Shown piece by piece: positions 1-6,413 of a stretch of DNA of 8,341 nucleotides. The stretch lies in NCBI GenBank assembly GCA_050329975.1, contig JBHJOG010000249.1:1-8341 (forward strand), read 5' to 3'. Below the pieces are notes generated by a model, which was not told the DNA's origin, did not search any database, and saw only the letters and a list, made by a program, of their open reading frames with translations. The DNA comes from CALKHQ01 sp050329975. Its GTDB lineage: Bacteria; Pseudomonadota; Alphaproteobacteria; CALKHQ01. A program made the position numbers and the translations under genes. Position 1 is the first letter of the stretch, and every line of letters starts with the position of its first letter.

Positions 1-1794
1 GGCGGCGTCGTCGATGGTGAGCAGCGCCGTCTCGGTGCCGCGCCAGCGGTCGCGGCGGAGCGTGCCGGCGATGTGGATCACCCGGTCGCGCGCGCCGAGC
101 AGCCCGTCGCCGAGCGGCCCCTGCAGGGCGCGGAAGGCCATCGCCTTGGCCTGGCCGCCGGTGGAATCGGCCAGCCGGCAGCGCAGGTGGCCGCCCTCGC
201 CCACCGGCTCGGCATGCACCAGCATCACGTTGAACCAGCCGAAGCGCGGGCGCGGGTTGGCGCTGCCGAACGGCTCCAGCCGGTCGACCGCGTCGATCAC
301 CGGCAGGCCGGCGCCGCGCAGCGACAGCGCATCGTCGATGCTGAGGGTGGGCGCGATCGGCTGGTGGCCGGTCTGGGCCCCGATCCGGCCGGCGAGGAAG
401 GCGTGCGCCGCAGCAAGGCGGTCGACGGCGACGGTCAGACCGGCCGCCATCGCGTGGCCGCCGCCGTTGACCAGCAGGCCGGCCTGGCGGGCGGCGATCA
501 CCGCGGCCCCGAGGTCGACGCCGGCGATCGAGCGGCCGGAGGCCTTGACCACCGCGCCGTCGCTGCCGCCGACGAAGGCGGGACGGTGATAGCGGTCCTT
601 CAGGCGGGCGGCGACGATCCCGACAACGCCCGGATGCCAGCCCGTGTCGGCGAGCAGGATCAGCCCGTCGTCGACGCCCTCGCCGCGATCGACCCGGGCG
701 ATGGCGTCGGCCAGCGTGTCGGCCTCCAGCGCCCGCCGCTCCTCGTTCAGCGCGTGCAGCCGGCGGGCGAGGTCGCGCGCCTCCGCCGGGTCGTCGGTGC
801 GCAGCAGCCGGGCGCCGAGGTCGGGAGTGCCGACCCGGCCGCCGGCGTTGATCCGCGGGCCGATGACGAAGCCGAGGTGATAGGCGCTGGCCACCGCGTC
901 GAGCCCGGCGACCTCGGCCAGCGCGGCCAGTCCGACATTCTCCCCGCGGGCGAGCACGCGCAAGCCCTGGGCGACCAGCGCCCGGTTGAGCCCGGTCAGC
1001 GGGACCACGTCGCAGACGGTGCCGACGGCGACGAGGTCGAGCAGCCCGATCAGGTCCGGCTCGGCCCGGGCGGCGAAATGGCCGGCACGGCGCAGCGCCC
1101 GGTTCACCGCCACCGCCAACAGGAAGGCGACGCCGACCGCGGCCAGCACGCCCTGCCCGCTCCGGTCGTCGAGCCGGTTCGGATTGACGACGGCGACCGC
1201 GACCGGCAGCGCGGGCTCGGCCTGGTGATGATCGACGACGATCATCTCCAGCCCGCAGCCGGCGGCCGCCGCGAGCGCCTCGAAGGCGGTGATGCCGCAA
1301 TCGACGGTGATGCAGAGCGCGGCGCCGGCGGCACGCAGCCCCCGCAGCGCCGGCGCGTTCGGGCCGTAGCCCTCGGCCAAGCGGTCGGGGATGTAGACCG
1401 AGACGGTTGCGCCGACCGCGATCAGGTGGCGGCACAGCAGCGCCGACGCGGTGGCGCCGTCGACGTCGTAGTCGCCGAAGATGGCGATCGGCTCGCCCCG
1501 GCGCACCGCGGCCGCGATCCGGTCGGCGGCGGCGTCCATGTCCTGCAGACCCGACGGGTCGGGCAGCAGGTCGCGCAGCCGCGGCTCGAGGAAGGTCGCG
1601 GCCGAATCGACGTCCTGGCCACGGGCGGCGAGCAGGCGGGCGGCGACATCGGGCACCCCGTGGACCTGGGCGATCGCCGCCGCCATCCGCTCGACCGCCG
1701 CCGCATCCTGGGAAGCGCCGCTGCGCCACACCCAGCGCCGGCCGGTGAAGGACTGGCTGCCGTCGGGCAGCGAGAAAACGACTCCATCGCGCAT
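1..1794 (-). CDS. recJ: Single-stranded-DNA-specific 5'-3' exonuclease RecJ (C-terminus cut off by window edge)
   Basis: The frame encodes 598 residues without a stop before base 1. RecJ is a cytoplasmic, metal-dependent 5'-3' exonuclease on ssDNA acting in RecF-pathway recombination, mismatch repair and base-excision repair. Seen directly: DHH-family motif I DYDVDGATA (residues 108-116), TVDCG (163-167), the family-naming VDHH (187-190), the NPNR segment (204-207), a GWHPGVVGIVAARL block (385-398) and the DHHA1-type NGGGHAMAAG (443-452). The order and length fit the family (E. coli RecJ is 577 aa), so only a short C-terminal piece should be missing. The ATG at 1794 is the earliest possible start: an in-frame TAG lies at 1806-1804. 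The Shine-Dalgarno is weak (AGG at 1803-1805, 8 nt spacing). The gene lies 78 bp after glpX on the same strand and is probably read from the same transcript. Confidence 0.96.
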   Translation of the reverse strand, partial: MRDGVVFSLPDGSQSFTGRRWVWRSGASQDAAAVERMAAAIAQVHGVPDVAARLLAARGQDVDSAATFLEPRLRDLLPDPSGLQDMDAAADRIAAAVRRGEPIAIFGDYDVDGATASALLCRHLIAVGATVSVYIPDRLAEGYGPNAPALRGLRAAGAALCITVDCGITAFEALAAAAGCGLEMIVVDHHQAEPALPVAVAVVNPNRLDDRSGQGVLAAVGVAFLLAVAVNRALRRAGHFAARAEPDLIGLLDLVAVGTVCDVVPLTGLNRALVAQGLRVLARGENVGLAALAEVAGLDAVASAYHLGFVIGPRINAGGRVGTPDLGARLLRTDDPAEARDLARRLHALNEERRALEADTLADAIARVDRGEGVDDGLILLADTGWHPGVVGIVAARLKDRYHRPAFVGGSDGAVVKASGRSIAGVDLGAAVIAARQAGLLVNGGGHAMAAGLTVAVDRLAAAHAFLAGRIGAQTGHQPIAPTLSIDDALSLRGAGLPVIDAVDRLEPFGSANPRPRFGWFNVMLVHAEPVGEGGHLRCRLADSTGGQAKAMAFRALQGPLGDGLLGARDRVIHIAGTLRRDRWRGTETALLTIDDAA

Positions 1795-1808
1795 CGCGGC
1801 AGCCTACG

Positions 1809-1856
1809 CCCCGATGCCGGGGAGTTACAGCGTCGGATTGGCCGGCCAGCGCCGGC
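1809..1856 (-). other. Two short GC hairpins in the glpX-recJ gap
   Basis: The 78-bp gap holds two perfect short hairpins. One is GCCGGC / 4-nt loop / GCCGGC at 1841-1856. The other is CCCCG / 4-nt loop / CGGGG at 1809-1822, just before the recJ start codon. Neither is followed by a T-run on the minus strand, so they do not look like classical intrinsic terminators. They could act as a processing, attenuation or translation-limiting element, or be chance structure in GC-rich DNA. Confidence 0.35.
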
Positions 1857-1872
1857 GTCGTGGGCTGCCGCG

Positions 1873-2928
1873 CTAGAGCCGGCTGAAGGTCGGGTCCAGC
1901 GGGGCCTTGCGGGCAAAGACGTGGGTGGCCTGGATCTCGCGCATGGTGCCGGTTTTCGAGCGCATCACCAGCGAGTGGGTCTTCGCGCCCTCGGCATAGA
2001 TGCGCACGCCGCGCAGCATCGGGCCGTCGGTGACGCCGGTGGCCGCGAACATCACGCTGCCCTTGGCGAGGTCGAGCAGCTCGTACTTCCGGCCGAAATC
2101 GGTGATGCCGCAGCGCTCGGCCCGCGCCTTCTCCTCGTCGTTGCGGAAGATCAGGCGGCCTTGCATCTGGCCGCCGATGCAGCGCAGCGCAGCGGCGGCC
2201 AGCACGCCCTCCGGCGCGCCGCCGCTGCCGACATAGATGTCGACGCCGGTGTCGGGCCGCGAGGTGGCGATGACGCCGGCGACGTCGCCGTCCTGGATCA
2301 GCATGATGCGGGCGCCGGCCTGGCGCACCTTGGCGATCAGGTCGGCGTGGCGCGGCCGGTCGAGGATGCAGACCAGCAGTTCCTCCACCGCCTTGCCCTT
2401 GGCCTGGGCGAGCGCGACCAGGTTGTGCCCGACCGGGTTGTCCAGGTCGACGATGCCCTGCGGCAGGCCGCCGCCGATGGCGATCTTGTCCATGTAGACA
2501 TCGGGCGAGTGCAGGAAGCCGCCCTCTTCGGCCATCGCGATCACCGACATGGCGTTGGCGCCGCCGACGGCGGTGATGGTCGTGCCCTCCAGCGGATCGA
2601 GCGCGATGTCGGTTCGCGGACCGCCGCGGCCCACCTTCTCGCCGACAAAGAGCATCGGCGCTTCGTCCCGCTCGCCCTCGCCGATCACGACCTTGCCGTC
2701 GATGGCAAGTCCGTTCAGGGCCCGGCGCATGGCGTCGACGGCGGCACGGTCGGCTGCTTCCTCATCGCCGCGCCCGACCAGCCGGGCGGCCGCCAGCGCC
2801 GCGGCCTCGGTGACGCGCACCGCCTCCAGCGCCAGGTTGCGGTCGCTCTGGCTCAGCTTGGCGGCGAGGCCACCGGCCTCGACGCCCGGCTGCTCCGACG
2901 GAACGGGCTCTGCCTGCAACGCTGTCAT
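1873..2928 (-). CDS. glpX: Class II fructose-1,6-bisphosphatase, GlpX type
   Basis: The product is 351 aa and hydrolyses fructose 1,6-bisphosphate to fructose 6-phosphate plus phosphate, in gluconeogenesis or, in autotrophs, the Calvin cycle. It is cytoplasmic and Mg/Mn-dependent. Seen directly: GRGDEEAAD (52-60, metal-ligand Asp60), VIGEGERDEAPML (81-93), the lithium-sensitive-phosphatase-type DPLEGT (111-116), a YMDK segment (145-148), KPRH-like DRPRHADLI (190-198), DGDVA (213-217) and GGAPEGV (236-242). By alignment from memory with E. coli GlpX (336 aa), the metal ligands correspond to Asp60, Glu84, Asp111, Glu114 and Glu240. The protein carries about 27 extra, low-complexity N-terminal residues. 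The start ATG is supported by a good Shine-Dalgarno. It lies 154 bp downstream of hom on the same strand. It does not sit in a glpF-glpK context, so glycerol-regulon control is unlikely. Whether it also has sedoheptulose bisphosphatase activity cannot be read from sequence. Confidence 0.97.
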   Translation of the reverse strand: MTALQAEPVPSEQPGVEAGGLAAKLSQSDRNLALEAVRVTEAAALAAARLVGRGDEEAADRAAVDAMRRALNGLAIDGKVVIGEGERDEAPMLFVGEKVGRGGPRTDIALDPLEGTTITAVGGANAMSVIAMAEEGGFLHSPDVYMDKIAIGGGLPQGIVDLDNPVGHNLVALAQAKGKAVEELLVCILDRPRHADLIAKVRQAGARIMLIQDGDVAGVIATSRPDTGVDIYVGSGGAPEGVLAAAALRCIGGQMQGRLIFRNDEEKARAERCGITDFGRKYELLDLAKGSVMFAATGVTDGPMLRGVRIYAEGAKTHSLVMRSKTGTMREIQATHVFARKAPLDPTFSRL

Positions 2929-2937
2929 CCCTGTGCT

Positions 2938-2943
2938 TCCTTC
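2938..2943 (-). promoter_or_regulatory. Shine-Dalgarno of glpX
   Basis: On the minus strand GAAGGA ends 9 nt before the ATG at 2928. It is one of the best ribosome binding sites in the window and fixes the glpX start, giving the protein its N-terminal extension relative to E. coli GlpX. Confidence 0.75.
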
Positions 2944-3029
2944 TCGACTTGCCGATGGGCTTTGCGGGGCGTAACTCGCGCGCCGGCACCGCCGCCTGTC
3001 GGCAGTCTAGCGCAAGCCCGTGACGGGCG

Positions 3030-3059
3030 GGTGAACTTCCGCCCTAAGAGTTGTTCACC
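3030..3059. promoter_or_regulatory. Inverted repeat GGTGAAC-N16-GTTCACC in the hom-glpX gap
   Basis: Perfect 7-bp arms at 3030-3036 and 3053-3059 are separated by 16 nt. The repeat lies 23 bp after the hom stop and about 100 bp before the glpX start. Copies of CTAGCGC occur on both sides (3007-3013 and 3063-3069), and a small GCCCG-TGA-CGGGC hairpin sits at 3016-3028. The arm spacing is compatible with an operator for a dimeric regulator of glpX. A role as a stem at the hom 3' end is also possible, though there is no T-run. The sequence is seen; the function is inferred. Confidence 0.35.
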
Positions 3060-3082
3060 AACCTAGCGCGGACGCGGCCGCA

Positions 3083-4375
3083 CTAAAGGGTCTCGATGCG
3101 AATCATCCGGGCCGGTTCGGCCATGGCCGACAGCGCGTCGATCTGGGCGAGAGCCATGCGCATGGCCGCTTCTTCGGTCTCGTGGGTGGTCATCACCACC
3201 GGCACGATGCTTTCCGGGTCGCGGCCGCGCTGGATGATCGCCTCCATGCTGATCTCGGCATCGCGCAGGATCGCCGAGACGGCGGCGATGACGCCCGGCC
3301 GGTCGCGGACCGTCAGCCGCACGTAATAGGCCCCGACATGGCGGTCCATCGGCGCGCGCCGGGCCGGCGACAGGCTGGCGGCCGGGGTGCCGAAAGTGGG
3401 CGCGCGGCGGCCGGCCGCGAGGTCGATCAGGTCGGCCAGCACGGCGGAGGCCGTCGGCCCCTGGCCGGCGCCACGCCCGGTGTAGATGCTGTCCTGCACG
3501 AAATCCCCTTGCGCGACAACGGCGTTGAATACGCCTTCGACATGGGCGATCGGGGCGGCGAGCGGGATCATGCACGGATGCACCCGCTGCTCGATGCCCA
3601 AGGCCGTGCGCCGCGCGCTGCCGATCAGCTTGATGCGGTAGTTCAGCTCTTCGGCAAAGGCGATGTCGACCGGCGAGACATGGCGGATCCCCTCGATATG
3701 CACGCCGGCGAAGTCGATCTCGCTGCCGAAGGCGATGCTGGCCAGGATCGACAGCTTGTGGGCGGCATCGATACCGTCGACGTCGAAGCCAGGGTCGGCT
3801 TCGGCATAGCCGAGCTGCTGGGCCTCGGCGAGCACGTCGTCGAACGACCGCCCGCTTTCGCGCATGGTGGTGAGGATGTAGTTGCAGGTGCCGTTGAGGA
3901 TGCCGTAGATGCGCTCGATCCGGTTGCCGGCCAGCCCCTCGCGCAACGCCTTGACGATCGGGATGCCACCTGCCACCGCCGCCTCATAGGCAAGCGCGGC
4001 GCCCTTGGCCTCGGCGATGTGGGCCAGAGTGTCGCCTTGCTCTGCGAGCATCGCCTTGTTCGCGGTGACCACGCTGCGGCCGTTGTTCAGCGCCGTCGTT
4101 GCGAGCAGGAGAGCCGGCCCGTCGGCGCCGCCGATCAGTTCGACCACCACGTCGATCTCGGGATCGCCGGCCAGGGCGATCGGATCGTCGACCCAACGGT
4201 AGCCGGAGAGATCGACCCCGCGGTCGCGCGCCCGGTCGCGGGCGCTGACCGCGACGATCTCGATCGCCCGACCGGCGCGCGCCGCAATCTCCGCGCCATG
4301 GGCCTGCAGCATCCTGACAACGCCGACCCCGACCGTGCCGAGGCCGGCCAGGCCAACCCGCAACGGTGCCGTCAT
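3083..4375 (-). CDS. hom: Homoserine dehydrogenase with C-terminal ACT domain
   Basis: The product is 430 aa. It reduces L-aspartate 4-semialdehyde to L-homoserine with NAD(P)H, the branch step to threonine, methionine and isoleucine, in the cytoplasm. Seen directly: a Rossmann GLAGLGTVG (8-16), VVTANKAML (102-110) with the conserved Lys107, ILNGTCNYIL (159-168), and the family signature ADPGFDVDGIDAAHK (193-207) with the catalytic-type Asp203 and Lys207. A GRGAGQGPTASAV segment (301-312) follows. The last about 80 residues (from HVGAYYVRLTVRDRPGVIA, 346-364) form an ACT domain, which in this family usually carries feedback control by threonine. The length matches the standard monofunctional enzyme, with no aspartokinase fused. 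The start ATG overlaps the aminotransferase TGA (ATGA) and there is no clear Shine-Dalgarno, so translational coupling is likely. Confidence 0.97.
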   Translation of the reverse strand: MTAPLRVGLAGLGTVGVGVVRMLQAHGAEIAARAGRAIEIVAVSARDRARDRGVDLSGYRWVDDPIALAGDPEIDVVVELIGGADGPALLLATTALNNGRSVVTANKAMLAEQGDTLAHIAEAKGAALAYEAAVAGGIPIVKALREGLAGNRIERIYGILNGTCNYILTTMRESGRSFDDVLAEAQQLGYAEADPGFDVDGIDAAHKLSILASIAFGSEIDFAGVHIEGIRHVSPVDIAFAEELNYRIKLIGSARRTALGIEQRVHPCMIPLAAPIAHVEGVFNAVVAQGDFVQDSIYTGRGAGQGPTASAVLADLIDLAAGRRAPTFGTPAASLSPARRAPMDRHVGAYYVRLTVRDRPGVIAAVSAILRDAEISMEAIIQRGRDPESIVPVVMTTHETEEAAMRMALAQIDALSAMAEPARMIRIETL

Positions 4376-5595
4376 TGGGCGGCCAGCGCCACCGGCATCG
4401 GCTGCCGCTGCAGGAAGCGGCGGATCGAGCGGACCGCCTGGCGGGTGCGGTGCGGGTTCTCGACCAGCGCGATGCGGACGTGGCCGTCGCCATACTCGCC
4501 GAAGCCGACGCCGGGCGCGACGGCGACCTGGGCCTCCTGCAGCAGCAGCTTGGCGAACTCGAGCGAGCCATAGGCGGCATAGGGCTCAGGGATCGGCGCC
4601 CAGGCGAACATGGTCGCCGGCGGCCGCGGGATCCGCCACCCGGCCGCGGCCAGTCCGTCGATCAGCACCTCGCGGCGCTCCTTGTAGACGGCGCGGATCT
4701 CGTCGACGCAGTCCTGCGGGCCGTTCAGCGCCGCGGTCGCCGCGACCTGGATCGGGGTGAAGGCGCCGTAGTCGAGATAGGATTTCACCCGGGCCAGTGC
4801 GCCGACCAGCTTGCGGTTGCCGACCGCGAAGCCGATCCGCCAGCCCGGCATCGAGTAGGTCTTCGACATCGAGGTGAACTCGACCGCGATCTCCTTGGCG
4901 CCGGGGACCTGCAGCACCGAAGGCGGCGGCTTGCCGTCGAAATAGATCTCGGCATAGGCGAGATCGCTGAGGACATAGACTTCGTAGCGCCGGCACATGT
5001 CGACCACTGCGGCATAGAAGTCGAGGGTCGCCACCTGGGCCGTCGGGTTCGAGGGGTAGTTCAGCACCAGCGCGATCGGCTTGGGCACCGAGTGCCGGAT
5101 CGCCCGCTCCAGCGCCGCCATGAAGTGCGGCCCCGGCTCGTTGGCGGCATCAGTGACCACCGGCAGGTGCCGGACCGAGCCGCCGGCGATCATGAAGCCG
5201 AAGGCATGGATCGGGTAGCTCGGGTTGGGCGCGATCACAACGTCGCCGGGGCTGGTGATTGCCTGAGCCAGGTTGGCCAGCCCCTCCTTGGAGCCAAGAG
5301 TGACGATCGCCTCGTGCTCCGGGTCGATGTCGACCTCGAAGCGGCGAGCGTAGTAGGCGACGATCGCGCGCCGCAGCCCGGGAATGCCGCGCGAGTTCGA
5401 ATAGCGGTGAGTGCGGCCGTCGCGCACGGTCTCCACCAGCTTGTCGACGATGTGCGGCGGCGTGGCGCCGTCGGGGTTGCCCATCCCAAAATCGATGATG
5501 TCCTGGCCGGCGGCGCGCGCCGCCGCCTTCATCGCGTTGACCTGCGCGAACACATAGGGCGGCAGGCGTTTGATGCGATAGAATTCGTGATCCAA
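4372..5595 (-). CDS. alaC: PLP-dependent class I/II aminotransferase, AlaC / LL-DAP-aminotransferase-like
   Basis: From the TTG at 5595 the product is 407 aa (E. coli AlaC is 412). It is a fold-type I cytoplasmic aminotransferase. Seen directly: N-terminal EFYRIKRLPPYVF (4-16), typical of the AlaC group, DFGMGNPD (35-42), RYSNSRGIPGLR (64-75), LNYPSNPT (178-185), LSDLAYAE (209-216) with PLP-binding Asp211 and Tyr214, the Schiff-base lysine in SMSKTYSMPGWR (Lys245), and HVRIALVEN (372-380) with the substrate-carboxylate Arg374. Relatives are variously annotated as alanine transaminase or LL-diaminopimelate aminotransferase. The substrate cannot be settled from sequence; alanine/pyruvate-glutamate exchange is my first choice. 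TTG is chosen over the ATG at 5715 because the N-terminus then matches the family, AGGGG lies 10 nt upstream, and the longer form would overlap the lipoprotein gene by 55 bp. Its TGA overlaps the hom ATG. Confidence 0.9.
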   Translation of the reverse strand: MDHEFYRIKRLPPYVFAQVNAMKAAARAAGQDIIDFGMGNPDGATPPHIVDKLVETVRDGRTHRYSNSRGIPGLRRAIVAYYARRFEVDIDPEHEAIVTLGSKEGLANLAQAITSPGDVVIAPNPSYPIHAFGFMIAGGSVRHLPVVTDAANEPGPHFMAALERAIRHSVPKPIALVLNYPSNPTAQVATLDFYAAVVDMCRRYEVYVLSDLAYAEIYFDGKPPPSVLQVPGAKEIAVEFTSMSKTYSMPGWRIGFAVGNRKLVGALARVKSYLDYGAFTPIQVAATAALNGPQDCVDEIRAVYKERREVLIDGLAAAGWRIPRPPATMFAWAPIPEPYAAYGSLEFAKLLLQEAQVAVAPGVGFGEYGDGHVRIALVENPHRTRQAVRSIRRFLQRQPMPVALAAQ

Positions 5596-5605
5596 GGTTG
5601 TTGCG

Positions 5606-5610
5606 CCCCT
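5606..5610 (-). promoter_or_regulatory. Shine-Dalgarno supporting the TTG start of the aminotransferase gene
   Basis: On the minus strand AGGGG lies 10 nt upstream of TTG at 5595. No in-frame ATG or GTG fits between it and the lipoprotein gene, so this site decides the start call. Confidence 0.55.
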
Positions 5611-5660
5611 ACGGCGGCCCAGTCTTACGATGTCATAGGCCGCCGGCCTCTTCGGCTTGC

Positions 5661-6413
5661 TCAGTTCAAAAAGATCTCGGCCCGCTGGTTGCCGACCTCG
5701 CCCGTCTGCATCCACTCATGGAACACCGGCTGGTTGTCGCCGACGGCGTAGACCAGCACCTGCCCGGCCGGCGCCCCGAGGTTGACCAGCGCCCGGGCCA
5801 CGGCCGTCGCCCGCTGCACCGACAGGTCGTAGTTGATCGCCCGCGCCCGGTTCGGGTCCATGACGGCCGTCTGCGCGCTGGCATGGCCGACGACCGTCAC
5901 GCTGCGCCCGCTCTGGCCGATCATGGTGACCACGTTGCGCAGGATGTCGCGGTCGCGCGCGTCGAGGTTGTCGGAGCCGGTGACGAAGTTGATGGTGGCC
6001 ACCAGCACCGGCCCCTGCGGCAGTTGCGGCGCGAAGCTTTGCGGCGCGAGGCTCTGGGGCATCGGCGGCGGCGGCGTGAAACTGGGCTGGCTGACTGCCG
6101 CAGGCACCGGCACGGCAGGCTGCGGAACCGATGCCGCAGGCGCAGTCTGCAGCGGTGCGGTCTGGACCGGCTGGCTGGTGACGGCCGGCCCCAGCGGGCG
6201 GCTTTCGGCCAGCGCGGCCGCACGCTCTTCCTCGGTCGAGCGTGTGGCGGGCCGGTCGGGAACCGAGGCGATGCTGGGGAAGGTCTCGTCGGCGCGCAGG
6301 GTGACCCCGCTCGGGCCCGTGTAGAGGGCGTCGTCGCTGCTGAACCAATCGCTGCACCCACCCGCCGCCAGCATGGCTGCGAGTGCGCCTGCAGCATTCA
6401 AGCGAAATGGCAT
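5661..6413 (-). CDS. OmpA-family lipoprotein with proline-rich linker
   Basis: The product is 250 aa and was not assigned a gene name. Residues 1-20 look like a lipoprotein signal: Arg4, a hydrophobic Ala/Leu run, then AAGGC with lipidation Cys20. The -3 residue is Ala rather than the usual Leu, so the lipobox is imperfect. An 'FPSIASVPDRP' stretch (45-55) follows, then a short charged EEERAAALAE helix and a Pro/Gln/Ala-rich linker (about 72-135) with a tandem SLAPQ-SFAPQ repeat. The C-terminal domain (about 136-250) is OmpA-like: ATINFVTGSDNL, VVGHASAQ, NYDLSVQRATAVARAL (194-209), then YAVGDNQPV. The LSxxRA helix is intact, but the usual GHTD Asp is replaced (GHAS). The likely role is outer-membrane anchoring with peptidoglycan contact in the periplasm. 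The start ATG has GAGGG 8 nt upstream (6422-6426); an open frame extends far upstream, antisense to phaC, but the signal peptide marks the true start. Confidence 0.85.
   Translation of the reverse strand: MPFRLNAAGALAAMLAAGGCSDWFSSDDALYTGPSGVTLRADETFPSIASVPDRPATRSTEEERAAALAESRPLGPAVTSQPVQTAPLQTAPAASVPQPAVPVPAAVSQPSFTPPPPMPQSLAPQSFAPQLPQGPVLVATINFVTGSDNLDARDRDILRNVVTMIGQSGRSVTVVGHASAQTAVMDPNRARAINYDLSVQRATAVARALVNLGAPAGQVLVYAVGDNQPVFHEWMQTGEVGNQRAEIFLN
6024..6053 (-). repeat. Tandem 15-bp repeat inside the lipoprotein linker
   Basis: Two adjacent 15-bp units (6024-6038 and 6039-6053) differ at one base. They encode the pentapeptides SFAPQ and SLAPQ (residues 126-130 and 121-125), followed by LPQ. 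The length is a multiple of three, so the frame is kept. This looks like a slippage duplication in a flexible linker. Confidence 0.8.

Noticed and set aside
3016..3028. GCCCG-loop-CGGGC hairpin as intrinsic terminator of hom
   Set aside because: The stem is 5 bp and is followed on the minus strand by TTGCGC rather than a T-run, so termination is not supported.
73..3066. Open frame of 997 codons on the plus strand across recJ and glpX
   Set aside because: It is antisense to two genes with unmistakable catalytic motifs. Its product is His/Asp/Arg/Gln-rich without any recognisable domain, as expected from a GC-rich third position read in the opposite frame.
5636..5648. AGGCC-GGC-GGCCT hairpin (minus strand) as terminator after the lipoprotein gene
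   Set aside because: The stem is only 5 bp with a 3-nt loop and no T-run follows; such structures are expected by chance at this GC content.
3182..5751. Two long plus-strand open frames (3182-4573 and 4366-5751) antisense to hom and the aminotransferase
   Set aside because: Same compositional artefact: no domains, no plausible ribosome sites, and they overlap well-supported minus-strand genes completely.
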